A DNA stretch of 64,000 nt from CAYMZZ01 sp964395095 (GTDB lineage Bacteria > Bacteroidota > Bacteroidia > Chitinophagales > Chitinophagaceae), in assembly GCA_964395095.1 (NCBI GenBank), contig CAYMZZ010000010.1, forward strand, positions 1 to 64,000. The letters run 5' to 3'. The notes under the pieces are model-generated. The model saw nothing but the letters and a program-made list of their open reading frames with translations, was not told where the DNA came from and ran no database searches. Positions 33,855 to 43,694 of this stretch are shown piece by piece; position 1 is the first letter of the stretch, and every line of letters starts with the position of its first letter. The translations under genes were made by a program, and so were the position numbers.

Positions 33855-34808
33855 ATGAAAGCACTGATTAACGGCCTTCATCATATCACCGCTTTTGCGG
33901 AAGACCCGCAGGAGAACCTGGATTTTTATGCAGGCATTCTCGGACTCAGGCTGGTGAAGAAGACCGTCAACTTCGACGCTCCGGAAATTTATCACCTGTA
34001 TTATGGTAATGAAACGGGTGCGCCAGGAACCATAATGACCTTTTTCCCCTATAAAGGCATTGGCCGGGGGCGCCAGGGTAAGGGTCAGCTTACAACGACC
34101 AGTTTCTCCATTCCCGCCAACAGTATGGGGTACTGGACCGACCGCCTGAAGAAATTTGGCATTCAGCACAGCCAGCCACAGGAGCGGTTTGAGGAAGCTT
34201 TTATCTATTTCGAAGATCGTGACGGCCTGGGCCTGGAACTGGTGGCCACGGATCGCGATCAGCGTCCCGGTTTCAGCTATGGACAGATACCGGAAGAACA
34301 TGCCATTCGCGGATTCCACAGCATCACTCTTAGCGAGGATGGGTATGAAAAAACTGCCGGCCTGCTAAGCGCTTATATGAATCATGAATTGATTAGCGAG
34401 GCTTCCAATCGATTTCGCTATAGTGCCAGCGGAAAAGTCGGTGACCTGGTCGATATTCTTTGTGTGCCTGAATCGTTGAGGGGTGTGGGCGGAAGCGGCA
34501 CCGTTCACCATGTGGCATTCAGTACCAACGATGACCAAACTATCCGCGAAATGCAGGAGCGGCTGGCGGGCAAAGGCGTGAATGTGACGCCTGTTCTCGA
34601 CAGGCAGTATTTTCACAGTATTTATTTCCGCGAGCCGGGAGGAGTATTGTTTGAAGTGGCTACCAACCCGCCGGGATTTGCCGTAGATGAGTCACCCGAT
34701 ACATTGGGAACGGATTTGAAACTCCCCGCCTGGGAAGAGCCCAACCGAAGCCGAATTGAAGCCGGACTCTCCGTGCTGCAATTTGATTGGAAAAAATTTA
34801 AAGACTGA
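33855..34808 (+). CDS. Ring-cleaving dioxygenase, VOC family (MhqO/MhqA-like)
   Basis: A 317-residue protein made of two vicinal-oxygen-chelate (glyoxalase-type) modules. Module 1 starts LINGLHHITAFAEDPQENLD with His as first metal ligand, and has EIYHLYYGNETGAPGTIMTF. Module 2 has IRGFHSITLSEDGYEKT, GTVHHVAFSTNDDQTIREM and RQYFHSIYFREPGGVLFEVA with the His and Glu ligands. This is the pattern of the ring-cleaving dioxygenases induced by hydroquinone stress in Bacillus. Followed 3 bp later by an MhqD-like hydrolase, as in Bacillus mhqO/mhqD neighbourhoods. 214 bp separate it from the divergent KefF-like gene. Confidence 0.88.
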   Translation: MKALINGLHHITAFAEDPQENLDFYAGILGLRLVKKTVNFDAPEIYHLYYGNETGAPGTIMTFFPYKGIGRGRQGKGQLTTTSFSIPANSMGYWTDRLKKFGIQHSQPQERFEEAFIYFEDRDGLGLELVATDRDQRPGFSYGQIPEEHAIRGFHSITLSEDGYEKTAGLLSAYMNHELISEASNRFRYSASGKVGDLVDILCVPESLRGVGGSGTVHHVAFSTNDDQTIREMQERLAGKGVNVTPVLDRQYFHSIYFREPGGVLFEVATNPPGFAVDESPDTLGTDLKLPAWEEPNRSRIEAGLSVLQFDWKKFKD

Positions 34809-34811
34809 ACA

Positions 34812-35435
34812 TTGACAACACATCAACTCGAAATTCAGGAGGCTGGCGCTTCCTTGGGCAAAGGCGAAAAAGTAGTCATTGCCCTTCATGGCCGGGGTGG
34901 CAGTGCGGCTGATATTCTGCAATTGGCCGCCACCCTCAGCAACAATACTTTTACGCTTCTGGCACCGCAGGCTACCGGCTTTAGCTGGTATCCCTATTCC
35001 TTCCTGGCCCCACCTGAGCAGAATGAGCCTTCCCTGTCCTCAGCACTTTCCATGGTGAAGCAAACCCTTGACAAAGTTGTTGCTAACGGCATTGGCCTGA
35101 ATAATATCTACCTGCTGGGCTTTTCGCAGGGCGCCTGTCTCACGCTTGAATTTGCCGCGAGGCATGCACAGCGTTATGGCGGCATCATTGCCTTTACCGG
35201 CGGTTTGATCGGCGACAGAATTTATTCGGAAAACTACCAGGGAAATTTCAATAACACACCGATCTATATCGGTAGCAGCGATGTGGACCCGCATGTACCC
35301 CTGCCACGCATTTATGCATCCGCGAATATATTGAGTGATATGGGCGCATCCGTTCAAACGGATATCTTCCCCGGAATGGGACATACTATCAACCAACAGG
35401 AACTGGAGGTGGCCAGGAAGATTCTTTCCTCCTGA
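34812..35435 (+). CDS. Phospholipase/carboxylesterase (MhqD-like)
   Basis: A 207-residue alpha/beta hydrolase of the phospholipase/carboxylesterase family: VVIALHGRGGSAADILQLAA, LLAPQATGFSWYPYSFLAPP, YLLGFSQGACLTLEFAARHA (nucleophile Ser), IGSSDVDPHVPLPR (catalytic Asp) and FPGMGHTINQQE (catalytic His). The start codon is a TTG 3 bp after the dioxygenase stop, with no in-frame ATG nearby, so translational coupling is likely. The pairing with a ring-cleaving dioxygenase points to quinone or hydroquinone breakdown. Confidence 0.87.
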   Translation: MTTHQLEIQEAGASLGKGEKVVIALHGRGGSAADILQLAATLSNNTFTLLAPQATGFSWYPYSFLAPPEQNEPSLSSALSMVKQTLDKVVANGIGLNNIYLLGFSQGACLTLEFAARHAQRYGGIIAFTGGLIGDRIYSENYQGNFNNTPIYIGSSDVDPHVPLPRIYASANILSDMGASVQTDIFPGMGHTINQQELEVARKILSS

Positions 35436-35460
35436 CCAGCCACCATTCCTTGTTCACTTG

Positions 35461-38400
35461 CTATAGCTTAATCAGCTTAATGGTTTTTCTGTCGTTGCCC
35501 TGTATTACTTCCACAAAATAGGTACCCGTTTTCCAGTTGCTGCCCACCCGTAGAGGCATCGCTGGATTGGCAAGGCGGTAATTCTCGATTGGCCTGCCCG
35601 TGATATCGCTGATGCGCACCAGTAAAGACTGATTCATTTGGCCCGCAAAACGCAGTTCAAAATGGTGGGTGCCCGGGTTGGGCCATGCCTGCACCTGCAG
35701 TCTTGACTCAAGAGTGGCGGGCAGCGAGTCCATGCTAACGTTGCTTACAGCAACATTCGTGATTCCCGGTATTCCCCTGCCGGCCAATGCGGAATAATCG
35801 GCCACGAAGCTGGCATTCCCTGTCGGTATATCGAAGAAAGCATATTCTATTCCCTTGATCAGGGACGTGGTATAAGGAATTACCGAACCATTGCGGGTAA
35901 TGGACTGAAGGGTACCATTGATGGAACGCGTGGGTAACATGCCCTTCATATTACGTGCCGCTTCCAGGGCCGATGTGGAAAAACTCAACTGATTACCATT
36001 CCAGTTCATGCCAGCAACCGATGAGTTATTCCGGCCATCCAGCCATTGGAGTAATTGTTTCGCCGATATCACCGGCACATTACGTGCCTGCGCCGAACTG
36101 ATGATGCGGTTCGATCCAATATGATTGGCCGTATCGGTATGCATATTGGCGACAAAAACTCCATAATACCCTTCAGCGCCGAGGGCCCTGTCGAGCAACT
36201 GGTCGCAGAAACCGGGAAGGGAAATACCGGATTCATCCGTCATTTGCGTGGTGGCCTGGTAAATATCAATTAATGATCCATCCAGATCGGCAAAACGCAT
36301 GGGCATGCCGGAGCCAGTAAACATGCCTGATCGGTTTTGTACCCAGGCACCAGGCCAGTAATAATAGTTCACATCCAGTCTTATTCCCTTCAGCGCCTGT
36401 TGCCTGGCGGCTGTTGCCCAATCACTCCAAACCAGGCAATGTGTCCGGTGTGTGACGGTCGGGGTCAGGGCTGGCAATTGAGCTGATAATTGCGCAAGCT
36501 GCGTAGTAAAATCATTGTTTAAGGACGTGGCAGTAAAATTCTCGCATCCCGTATTCAGGTGCAGGCTGATTTCAAATCCCTGGTTCTGGAACGCCTGCAC
36601 CTCCGCATTGGAAATAGGCGTGCCGGTATAGATATAAGAAGTAGCCCTGACGGAATTCCAGTCTGCAATATCCTGCGCTGTATTGGGACCCAGGGACAGG
36701 TATTGATTGAAACGGCCTGTGGTTCCATCATTACCATGATCATCGCCCGTCATCACAATCGCTGCTTTATGTCCTTTGGGGAGGAACCAGAATCGGGGCA
36801 TGGGTTTGCGATGGAGATTACCCTGCAGGATGATATTGACCAGTAATCTTTGCTGCTCATCAGCCTGTGGAATGGCCACCTTATTGAGGTTGACCCAATC
36901 GGGAGAAGAGCCTCCAAAGAACAGGTCATCGGACCGGATAGGACCAGGTGTACCATCCCTTTTCTGTCCGGCCCAGGCAGGATTGCCCTGGCGGGTGTAC
37001 ACAATAGAGCGCATCAAATCATAAGTGAAGGCGACGGCCTTACCACCGTTTACCCCAACTTCCCGCAAGGTTACCGCCGGATATACAGTAGGTGTGCTGG
37101 CAGAAGAATACAAAGTAGCCAGGCTGCTGGCACCGCTGAGGCTATAATAGTCAGCAGTTCCGTGAAACTGTATAGTCTGGTTAACGATTCCCTGTCCCGG
37201 GCCTGATGTCGTATTCACCAACAGGTACTGATCCGAGAGGCTGCCAGCCTGCCGGGTTATGCCCAGTAGCGAAGCCAGTTGGGTAGAGGGCCTGAAAGCT
37301 ACAAGGGTTCCCCCCGCATTTACCCAATTGCTCAGCCAACCCGCCTGGGTACTGCTAACCGGAACTTCGCCCAATAATACCACATCATAAGCCGCGAGTT
37401 CTGCTTCCGTGAGGGTAGCGATGTCTTTCGCCAGGAAATAATTCAACCCTTCTGCCCGCAATACTTCGATGCTATAGCGACTGAAAGGATTGCTTCCAGA
37501 ATAAAGTACCAGCAAGGGTCCACCTGGTCCGTTATCACCAACAGGTGGCGGCGGTGGATCGGTTGTGGTAAAGCTCCATACGGTATCGCGCGTCAAAGAA
37601 TTGCCCGCAAGATCTTTTGCACCCGAAACACCACCCCTCATTCGCGCTGTGTAAATCGTATTGTATAACAAACTTGTCGAAGGCGACAATATTACTTCAT
37701 TCTGCGATACTGTCAGGCTGCCAGGAACCAGATTATTGGCGGCATCGCGCAACTCAAAAACGGATCCCGTAATGGAAGCGGCACTAACCGCTTCATTGAA
37801 CCGGACCGTAATGCTGGTAGTAACCGCAACAGCGCCTGCCTGCGGGGCCGGAATCAGGCTGCTGATTTGCGGAGGCGTCTGATCAGGGCCTGCCGTGGCC
37901 GAAAAAACGATATCGACGAAATAATTGCTCGACTGGTAGTTGGCATTAGGGAAGGATGGGCTGCTGGCATACCGATACACACCATTACCTCCATCTTCTC
38001 CATTGGCCAATGCACGCAAGGGTCCATTTACTACGGCACTGGTAAAGTATGGGTTGCTGATGGAATAATCGCCCGATGAACTGTAATAAGAAACCACATA
38101 GGTAGTATTGGCGGCAATAGCCACAGGATTGGAAAGATTGGCTTGCTGCCAACCGGATGCCGATTCATTGCTGAATTGCACCTCAGCGATTTTGGTGCCA
38201 GTTGCCGTCCACAAATTACCCGTGCGTGTTCCTGTCATATTCGCCGGCTTATAATACCGGATAGCGGAGATAAAGCCGGGTTCTGATGAGCGGAACTTCA
38301 TACCCAGGTTGAGGGCTGCACCGTCATTTTGAGCGGCTGCCGGTGTAGCAGTTCCAGGAAATACACTAAAGAGCTGGGCTGTGGCCTGGGTACTGAATAT

Positions 38401-41400
38401 CCAGGAAGAATCAACCTGCATACTGTTGCCCGCACGATCCTTCACACCCAGTTCACCTCCTTTTACCAGCACGGTATATGATGTTGCATACAACAAGGAA
38501 GCCGACGGAGTGAGCCGGGCTGTATTGCTAACCGAATCATAAACCACCGTAGAGGCCACTACGCTGTTATCATTTGCCCGCAACTCGAAACTGGCATTGC
38601 TGATACTGCCTGCCAGCATAGCTTCGCTGAACTGAACGGTAATCGCCGTTTGAACCGAAACAGAAACGGCATTTGCCTGTGGCGTATGGGTAACGATCAC
38701 GGGCGGTTGCAGATCAGGGGCGCTGATGGTTTGAAATACGGAAACAAAATCGCCGGCCATCCAGTTACCCTGCGTATCGGTGATAGCTCCCTCGCCGCCC
38801 TTCAATAAAATGGAATATGCGGTTGAATAATCAAGCGCTGCAAGAGGCTGAACAAGAATTCTGTTGTTGGCAGCTTCGTAACTGATAGTGCAAGGCACCG
38901 ATACCAACTGCGCATTTCTCAATATCACATTTGTAGCCTGCACACTGGCAGGATCCAGCGCTTTGTTGAACTGAATGGTTACTCCGCTGTTCACCGCAAT
39001 ATTTACAGCGTTGTTGGCGGGATTCACCTCCGTTACAAATGGCGCATTGGGATTGGCCATGCTGATGAAATTGCTACTATATTCTGTAGCCAGGGCATTA
39101 CCCGCTACGTCTTTCACGCCATTTGCCCCCGCTTTAACCACAATGCGGTAACCGGATCCGGGAATGAGGGAAGAAAGAGGTTGCAGGATGGCGGTCCTGG
39201 CTTCGGGATCATACTGAACCGTGGCCGACAGCAATGAATTGGCTACATCGCGCAATTCGATAGTGGACGTGGAGATGCTGGCAAAATTCATTGCCTCATT
39301 AAACTGTACGCGTACCTCCGTATTCAATGGCACGGCCGTGGCGTTTGCGGCAGGGCTCACACTGGTAATTTGCGGTGGGCTTTGGTCCGGCGCAGCCGCA
39401 GAACCGAAAAGGACATCCACAAAATAATTGCTGCTCTGGAAGTTGCTGCCCGGAAACTGTGGCACGTTGCTGTAGCGATAAACCCCATTGGCGCCACTTT
39501 CCCCGGCTGCCAGACCCCGAAGAGGACCATTGGTGTAGGCAGTATTCATTCCCCTGTTGGTGATGGAGTAAGCTCCGCTGCTTGAATGATAAGAGACTAC
39601 ATACACAGTATTGGCCGCAATTTGGACCGGAGTGGAAAATAATGCCTGCTGCCATCCAGAGGCTGTCTCGTTGGTGAATTGCACTTCAGCGAGTTTGGTT
39701 CCTCCGGCCGACCAAAGGTTTCCGATATGTATGCCATTATCGCCTGGAGCCTTATAAAAGCGCACACCCACAATTTGCCCCGCCTCGCTACTCCTGAACT
39801 TTAAGCCCAATACCAGCGCCCTTCCATCATTGTTAAAGCTGGCAGGTAGCAAACTGGGAGAAAATATACTGATGGCCGTTGAAACGGTGGTGAAATAAGC
39901 AACATACTGGCTGGCCAGGCTATTGCCCGCAAGGTCTTTAACACCCTGCACACCGTTCTTCACTATCAGGGTGTACACGGTAGCTTCCTGCAGGGCCGAC
40001 AGGGGCTGCAGGCTGGCTGTACGAGTTGAACTATTATATGTAACTGAAGCATTTACCTTGTTGCTAAGAGCATCCCGCAATTCTATGGATGTCGCCTGGA
40101 TACTGGCAGGGTCCATATCTTCACTAAACTGAATACTTACCGAAGTACCGGTGCTGACGGCCGTTGCACCCGGGGCAGGGTTCACCAGCAAAATAGTAGG
40201 AGCCTGCTGATCCATGGCAGTTGTAAACGTCCACGAATAGTCCGAAACGAGCGCATTGCCAGCCAGGTCGCGTACGGCTACACTGCCGGATCGGCAGACT
40301 ACCGTATAGGTTGTTGCCGGCAACAATGAACTGGTGGGTACCAGCACCACGCGACGGTTGGCGGCGTCATAGCTCAACGACACAGGCAGCGGCTGTGCCG
40401 ATGGGTTGAGTAATTCCACCGATCCTGCCTGCACGCTGGATGCGAGCAAACTTTCATTAAACTCCGCATAAATTGGGGTGCCGAGCGAAACCGATGCCGC
40501 TGCATTAGCCGGGAGCGTATTGACCACAACCGGCGCAGCCTGGTCGGGTTCGGCTTCGGTGGTGAATGACCAGGAATAATTGCTGGCAAGCACATTGCCT
40601 GCCAGGTCCTGCACGCCGCCGGTTCCACCCAACACTGTTACGGTATAGGTAGATTGTGTTTGCAGCAATGAAGAAGCTGTAAAACTAAAGCTGCGGGTGC
40701 CCGCATCATACAAAACTGTTCCCGGGATGGCTCCGCCGCCAGACAGGCTTACCTGAACCGTGGATGTGTTGATGGATGATGCCAGCATGGCTTCGTTGAA
40801 AGTTCCGCTGATCACCTGGTTAACCAAAACGGCTGTGGCACCTGAAGCAGGTGACACGGTTTGAATTTGCGGGGCCTGTTGATCCGCCACCGTTGTAAAG
40901 GTCCAGGTGAAATTGCTTTGCAGCGCGTTACCCGCCATATCCTTCACCCCGGCAGAGCCGCCAGTGATGGTGGCAGTATACGTACTGCTATAAGCCAGGG
41001 GAGATGTGAGGCTTAGGATTGCTGTGCGGGTGGAAGACTGGTAACTGACGGTTCCCTGCAGCAGCGTATTCTGCGCATCACGCAGGCTGAAACTACTGTT
41101 TTGAATACTGGCCGGATCCATATCTTCACTAAAGCTGGCGCTTACTGTAGTGGTAAGGGATGCATTGGATGAGCCGGAAGCCGGCGAAACGGTATTCACC
41201 AGCGGCGGCTCCGTATCAGTGGCATTGCTGAAAACAACATCCACGAAATAATTGCTGGATCCATAAGTGGAAGTAGGCAATGCCGCAGGTGAACCATATC
41301 GATATAACCCATTTCCACCATCTTCACCATTGGCCAACGCGTGCAGCGGGCCATTTACCACCGCAGTTGTAAAATAAGGATTACTGCTGCAATAGTCGCC

Positions 41401-43554
41401 CGAACTGCTGAAATAGGCCGCCACATAAGTGCTGTTGGCAACAATAGGTACCGGTGCGGAAAACATAGCCTGTTGCCAGCCAGAACTGGTTTCATTAGTA
41501 AATTGTACTTCCGCCAGTTTGGTTCCGGTAGCCGACCAGAGGATGCCGGTACGTGTGCCGGTAGCGCCATTGGGTTTATAATACCGGATACCGGTAATGA
41601 AGCCGGCCTGCGAGGAACGGAATTTAACACCCAGCGTTATGGCCGATCCATCGTTTTCGAATGGAATTTGCGGACTGGCCGTAGGAGCAAAGATGGAATA
41701 AGTGCCTGTAGTGCTTCCGCCCGAAACAGTAATGCTGATATGCGATGCCGTTCCCGCATTACCGGGAACGCTCATATTTCCACTATCATCGAAAGCACGC
41801 ACGCGAATATTGGCAGAACCCGAAACGCTCGGAATCCAGGAAAAGGTCCAGTTGCTGGTCCCTGTGGCCAAGGCCCAGGAATTTCCACCATCCACTGATA
41901 CCTCTACTCCCGCCACTACACCACCTGCATCGGTACAGGTACCGCTTATCGACAAGCTTGTGTTGGCCGGCACAGTGCTGTTATGAAGGGGCGAACTGAT
42001 GACCGGTGAGGGCGCGGAGAAATCGGTAGATGCCGATGCGGGACTTAAACCCGACATCAATGCACCGGGCTGCACGCCCATATCGGCCAACAGATTTACG
42101 GTAGCCTGCTGCATGGCCGTGCTGGGCGCGGCGCTGCCCCGGTCATGCACATTGTCGAGACCCCATGCCCATTGCACCGTACCCGCACCAAATACAAGAG
42201 CACCACTGCTATGTCGGTAAAGAGACAGTTTATGCGTAAAGCCGTTCAATGTCGTACTCGACAATATGATACGACCCGACGGATACGATGCAGGGTATTG
42301 TTCATAGTCCCACTCGTAGCCCAGGGTCCCATTGGGCAGGGTGGCTGTTTGGTTCGCTCCCAACGCGGCTACACTGGTATTGCGCCAGAAACGGTGATTA
42401 CGGTAGGCTCCCGGCACGGTAATAGAACCCGTGCTAAGCGTCCAGCTAATCTGCCCTGTCAATGCATTTTCGGGTTGGCAGGCACCCGCTCCAGCAAAGG
42501 CACAACCATCGCGCCATAAGCCCGTCCACTCCGGCGATGGATCACATTTGCCACCGCAATTGATTTCGCCCAGGGTGCCTTCCTTATAGCAAACAAGTGT
42601 CCGCGTATTATCTTCCCAGCGCGTTTTCCAGTACACTTCATTGCCACTGAAGAATGCGAGGTGTACACCCGCCGCCCTGGCGTTTTCTATCCGGGTGCGG
42701 GCCGCAGCCGACCAGTATTCGTCGTGCCCAACCGAAAGAAATATCTTATGCAGTGCCGGGGTTATAGGTGTAGTGCTGCGCTCCATATCCACATCGGTGG
42801 TGTAGCTCACATGGTAACCATTCCGCTCCAAAAAGCGAATCATCGGATATTCCGCATTAAAAATCCAGTCTTCACCCGCACCGCCACCGGCACCACCGGC
42901 CCGCGTCACGAATGGACGATTATAACTCACTTTCACGGCATGACCGGCCGGATAAGAGGTAACCCCCACATACAGACTGTTACCGCCATATCCATTATAA
43001 GCCTGCCAGGTGGCATCGGATGTCTTAAACAATATCGGCGCGTTTCCGGCATCATCCCGTACAACAAAGATGATATGGCTCGAACCCGTACTCCTGGTCA
43101 GGCGCGCTATATAAACGCCACTAACCGCATTGGCGGGCACATTCCAGCTCGCCGACTCCGACCAGTTACCACAATCAACCCACCCGGTACTGGTGTTGCT
43201 GACCGGTTCCGGTTGGTTCACCGCATTGAAATTGCCCAGGTTGGCCACCAGCCTGGCGCCATTACCCTGGTAATAACCCAGGCGGTAAATACGAATGCTG
43301 TAGGTTCCTCCACCGTTTACATCGATCTTGAACCGAACAGTCTGCCCCTTGTTCACACTCATATCCGTGGCAAAGCCCTGGATATTCGGATCACCTGCCC
43401 CGGAAATATCCCACTCGGATTTGGGATTTCCCGGCAATGAATTTTCTGTTACTATGGGATTCTGGGCCCTCAGGCCAAGGCTGAAAAATAATATTGTCGC
43501 CAACAACAAAGTGTAGTGGGACTTGCAGGCATGGGAACTCCGTATCATAGCCAA
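35461..43554 (-). CDS. Giant T9SS-secreted multidomain protein (2697 aa)
   Basis: Exported by signal peptide (TLLLATILFFSLGLRAQ) and then T9SS. Domains by approximate residue: 30-510, a large region like the C-terminal part of dimethylformamidase large subunits (RIYRLGYYQGNGARLV; FLSVGHDEYWSAAARTRIEN; FFSGNEVYWKTRWED); 513-610, an Ig-like domain; 616-770, DUF4082; 779-1220, four Big_5/SbsA-type Ig domains; 1225-1385, DUF4082; 1388-1720, three Big_5; 1727-1880, DUF4082; 1887-2000, one Big_5; 2010-2240, a glutamine-amidotransferase-like fold (LLVLYSGSNPFSRYSIEVLR); 2250-2540, a polysaccharide-deacetylase-like region (KAAIVMTGDDHGNDG; FEISLHLNTGCENF); 2620-2697, a type A T9SS sorting domain (VQAWPNPGTHHFELRF; DRKTIKLIKL). 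The Ig and DUF4082 copies differ enough to be an old duplication. Substrate unknown; it is likely a cell-surface or released enzyme. Confidence 0.85.
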   Translation of the reverse strand: MAMIRSSHACKSHYTLLLATILFFSLGLRAQNPIVTENSLPGNPKSEWDISGAGDPNIQGFATDMSVNKGQTVRFKIDVNGGGTYSIRIYRLGYYQGNGARLVANLGNFNAVNQPEPVSNTSTGWVDCGNWSESASWNVPANAVSGVYIARLTRSTGSSHIIFVVRDDAGNAPILFKTSDATWQAYNGYGGNSLYVGVTSYPAGHAVKVSYNRPFVTRAGGAGGGAGEDWIFNAEYPMIRFLERNGYHVSYTTDVDMERSTTPITPALHKIFLSVGHDEYWSAAARTRIENARAAGVHLAFFSGNEVYWKTRWEDNTRTLVCYKEGTLGEINCGGKCDPSPEWTGLWRDGCAFAGAGACQPENALTGQISWTLSTGSITVPGAYRNHRFWRNTSVAALGANQTATLPNGTLGYEWDYEQYPASYPSGRIILSSTTLNGFTHKLSLYRHSSGALVFGAGTVQWAWGLDNVHDRGSAAPSTAMQQATVNLLADMGVQPGALMSGLSPASASTDFSAPSPVISSPLHNSTVPANTSLSISGTCTDAGGVVAGVEVSVDGGNSWALATGTSNWTFSWIPSVSGSANIRVRAFDDSGNMSVPGNAGTASHISITVSGGSTTGTYSIFAPTASPQIPFENDGSAITLGVKFRSSQAGFITGIRYYKPNGATGTRTGILWSATGTKLAEVQFTNETSSGWQQAMFSAPVPIVANSTYVAAYFSSSGDYCSSNPYFTTAVVNGPLHALANGEDGGNGLYRYGSPAALPTSTYGSSNYFVDVVFSNATDTEPPLVNTVSPASGSSNASLTTTVSASFSEDMDPASIQNSSFSLRDAQNTLLQGTVSYQSSTRTAILSLTSPLAYSSTYTATITGGSAGVKDMAGNALQSNFTWTFTTVADQQAPQIQTVSPASGATAVLVNQVISGTFNEAMLASSINTSTVQVSLSGGGAIPGTVLYDAGTRSFSFTASSLLQTQSTYTVTVLGGTGGVQDLAGNVLASNYSWSFTTEAEPDQAAPVVVNTLPANAAASVSLGTPIYAEFNESLLASSVQAGSVELLNPSAQPLPVSLSYDAANRRVVLVPTSSLLPATTYTVVCRSGSVAVRDLAGNALVSDYSWTFTTAMDQQAPTILLVNPAPGATAVSTGTSVSIQFSEDMDPASIQATSIELRDALSNKVNASVTYNSSTRTASLQPLSALQEATVYTLIVKNGVQGVKDLAGNSLASQYVAYFTTVSTAISIFSPSLLPASFNNDGRALVLGLKFRSSEAGQIVGVRFYKAPGDNGIHIGNLWSAGGTKLAEVQFTNETASGWQQALFSTPVQIAANTVYVVSYHSSSGAYSITNRGMNTAYTNGPLRGLAAGESGANGVYRYSNVPQFPGSNFQSSNYFVDVLFGSAAAPDQSPPQITSVSPAANATAVPLNTEVRVQFNEAMNFASISTSTIELRDVANSLLSATVQYDPEARTAILQPLSSLIPGSGYRIVVKAGANGVKDVAGNALATEYSSNFISMANPNAPFVTEVNPANNAVNIAVNSGVTIQFNKALDPASVQATNVILRNAQLVSVPCTISYEAANNRILVQPLAALDYSTAYSILLKGGEGAITDTQGNWMAGDFVSVFQTISAPDLQPPVIVTHTPQANAVSVSVQTAITVQFSEAMLAGSISNASFELRANDNSVVASTVVYDSVSNTARLTPSASLLYATSYTVLVKGGELGVKDRAGNSMQVDSSWIFSTQATAQLFSVFPGTATPAAAQNDGAALNLGMKFRSSEPGFISAIRYYKPANMTGTRTGNLWTATGTKIAEVQFSNESASGWQQANLSNPVAIAANTTYVVSYYSSSGDYSISNPYFTSAVVNGPLRALANGEDGGNGVYRYASSPSFPNANYQSSNYFVDIVFSATAGPDQTPPQISSLIPAPQAGAVAVTTSITVRFNEAVSAASITGSVFELRDAANNLVPGSLTVSQNEVILSPSTSLLYNTIYTARMRGGVSGAKDLAGNSLTRDTVWSFTTTDPPPPPVGDNGPGGPLLVLYSGSNPFSRYSIEVLRAEGLNYFLAKDIATLTEAELAAYDVVLLGEVPVSSTQAGWLSNWVNAGGTLVAFRPSTQLASLLGITRQAGSLSDQYLLVNTTSGPGQGIVNQTIQFHGTADYYSLSGASSLATLYSSASTPTVYPAVTLREVGVNGGKAVAFTYDLMRSIVYTRQGNPAWAGQKRDGTPGPIRSDDLFFGGSSPDWVNLNKVAIPQADEQQRLLVNIILQGNLHRKPMPRFWFLPKGHKAAIVMTGDDHGNDGTTGRFNQYLSLGPNTAQDIADWNSVRATSYIYTGTPISNAEVQAFQNQGFEISLHLNTGCENFTATSLNNDFTTQLAQLSAQLPALTPTVTHRTHCLVWSDWATAARQQALKGIRLDVNYYYWPGAWVQNRSGMFTGSGMPMRFADLDGSLIDIYQATTQMTDESGISLPGFCDQLLDRALGAEGYYGVFVANMHTDTANHIGSNRIISSAQARNVPVISAKQLLQWLDGRNNSSVAGMNWNGNQLSFSTSALEAARNMKGMLPTRSINGTLQSITRNGSVIPYTTSLIKGIEYAFFDIPTGNASFVADYSALAGRGIPGITNVAVSNVSMDSLPATLESRLQVQAWPNPGTHHFELRFAGQMNQSLLVRISDITGRPIENYRLANPAMPLRVGSNWKTGTYFVEVIQGNDRKTIKLIKL

Positions 43555-43667
43555 CTAAATAATTTAATGGGCTACAGTAAGATCAGAGTTGCTTAAGGTT
43601 GGAGTTCTTGATGGTGGATATTAAATCATATTAAAGATAATGGAAATTCAAATCCTGCAAAATTTTT

Positions 43668-43687
43668 GTTTTCCACCTGTGGAAAAC
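43668..43687 (-). terminator. Hairpin after the hydrolase gene
   Basis: GTTTTCCAC and GTGGAAAAC pair perfectly around CT, starting 8 bp past the stop codon of the leftward lipoprotein hydrolase gene and followed leftward by AAAAATTTT. Likely terminator between that gene and the giant gene. Confidence 0.6.
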
Positions 43688-43694
43688 CAAAGGT

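Noticed and set aside
41341..43440. Long plus-strand frames opposite the giant T9SS gene
   Set aside because: They are rich in Arg/Thr/Ile-type shadow codons caused by the GC-rich third positions of the coding strand and match no family.
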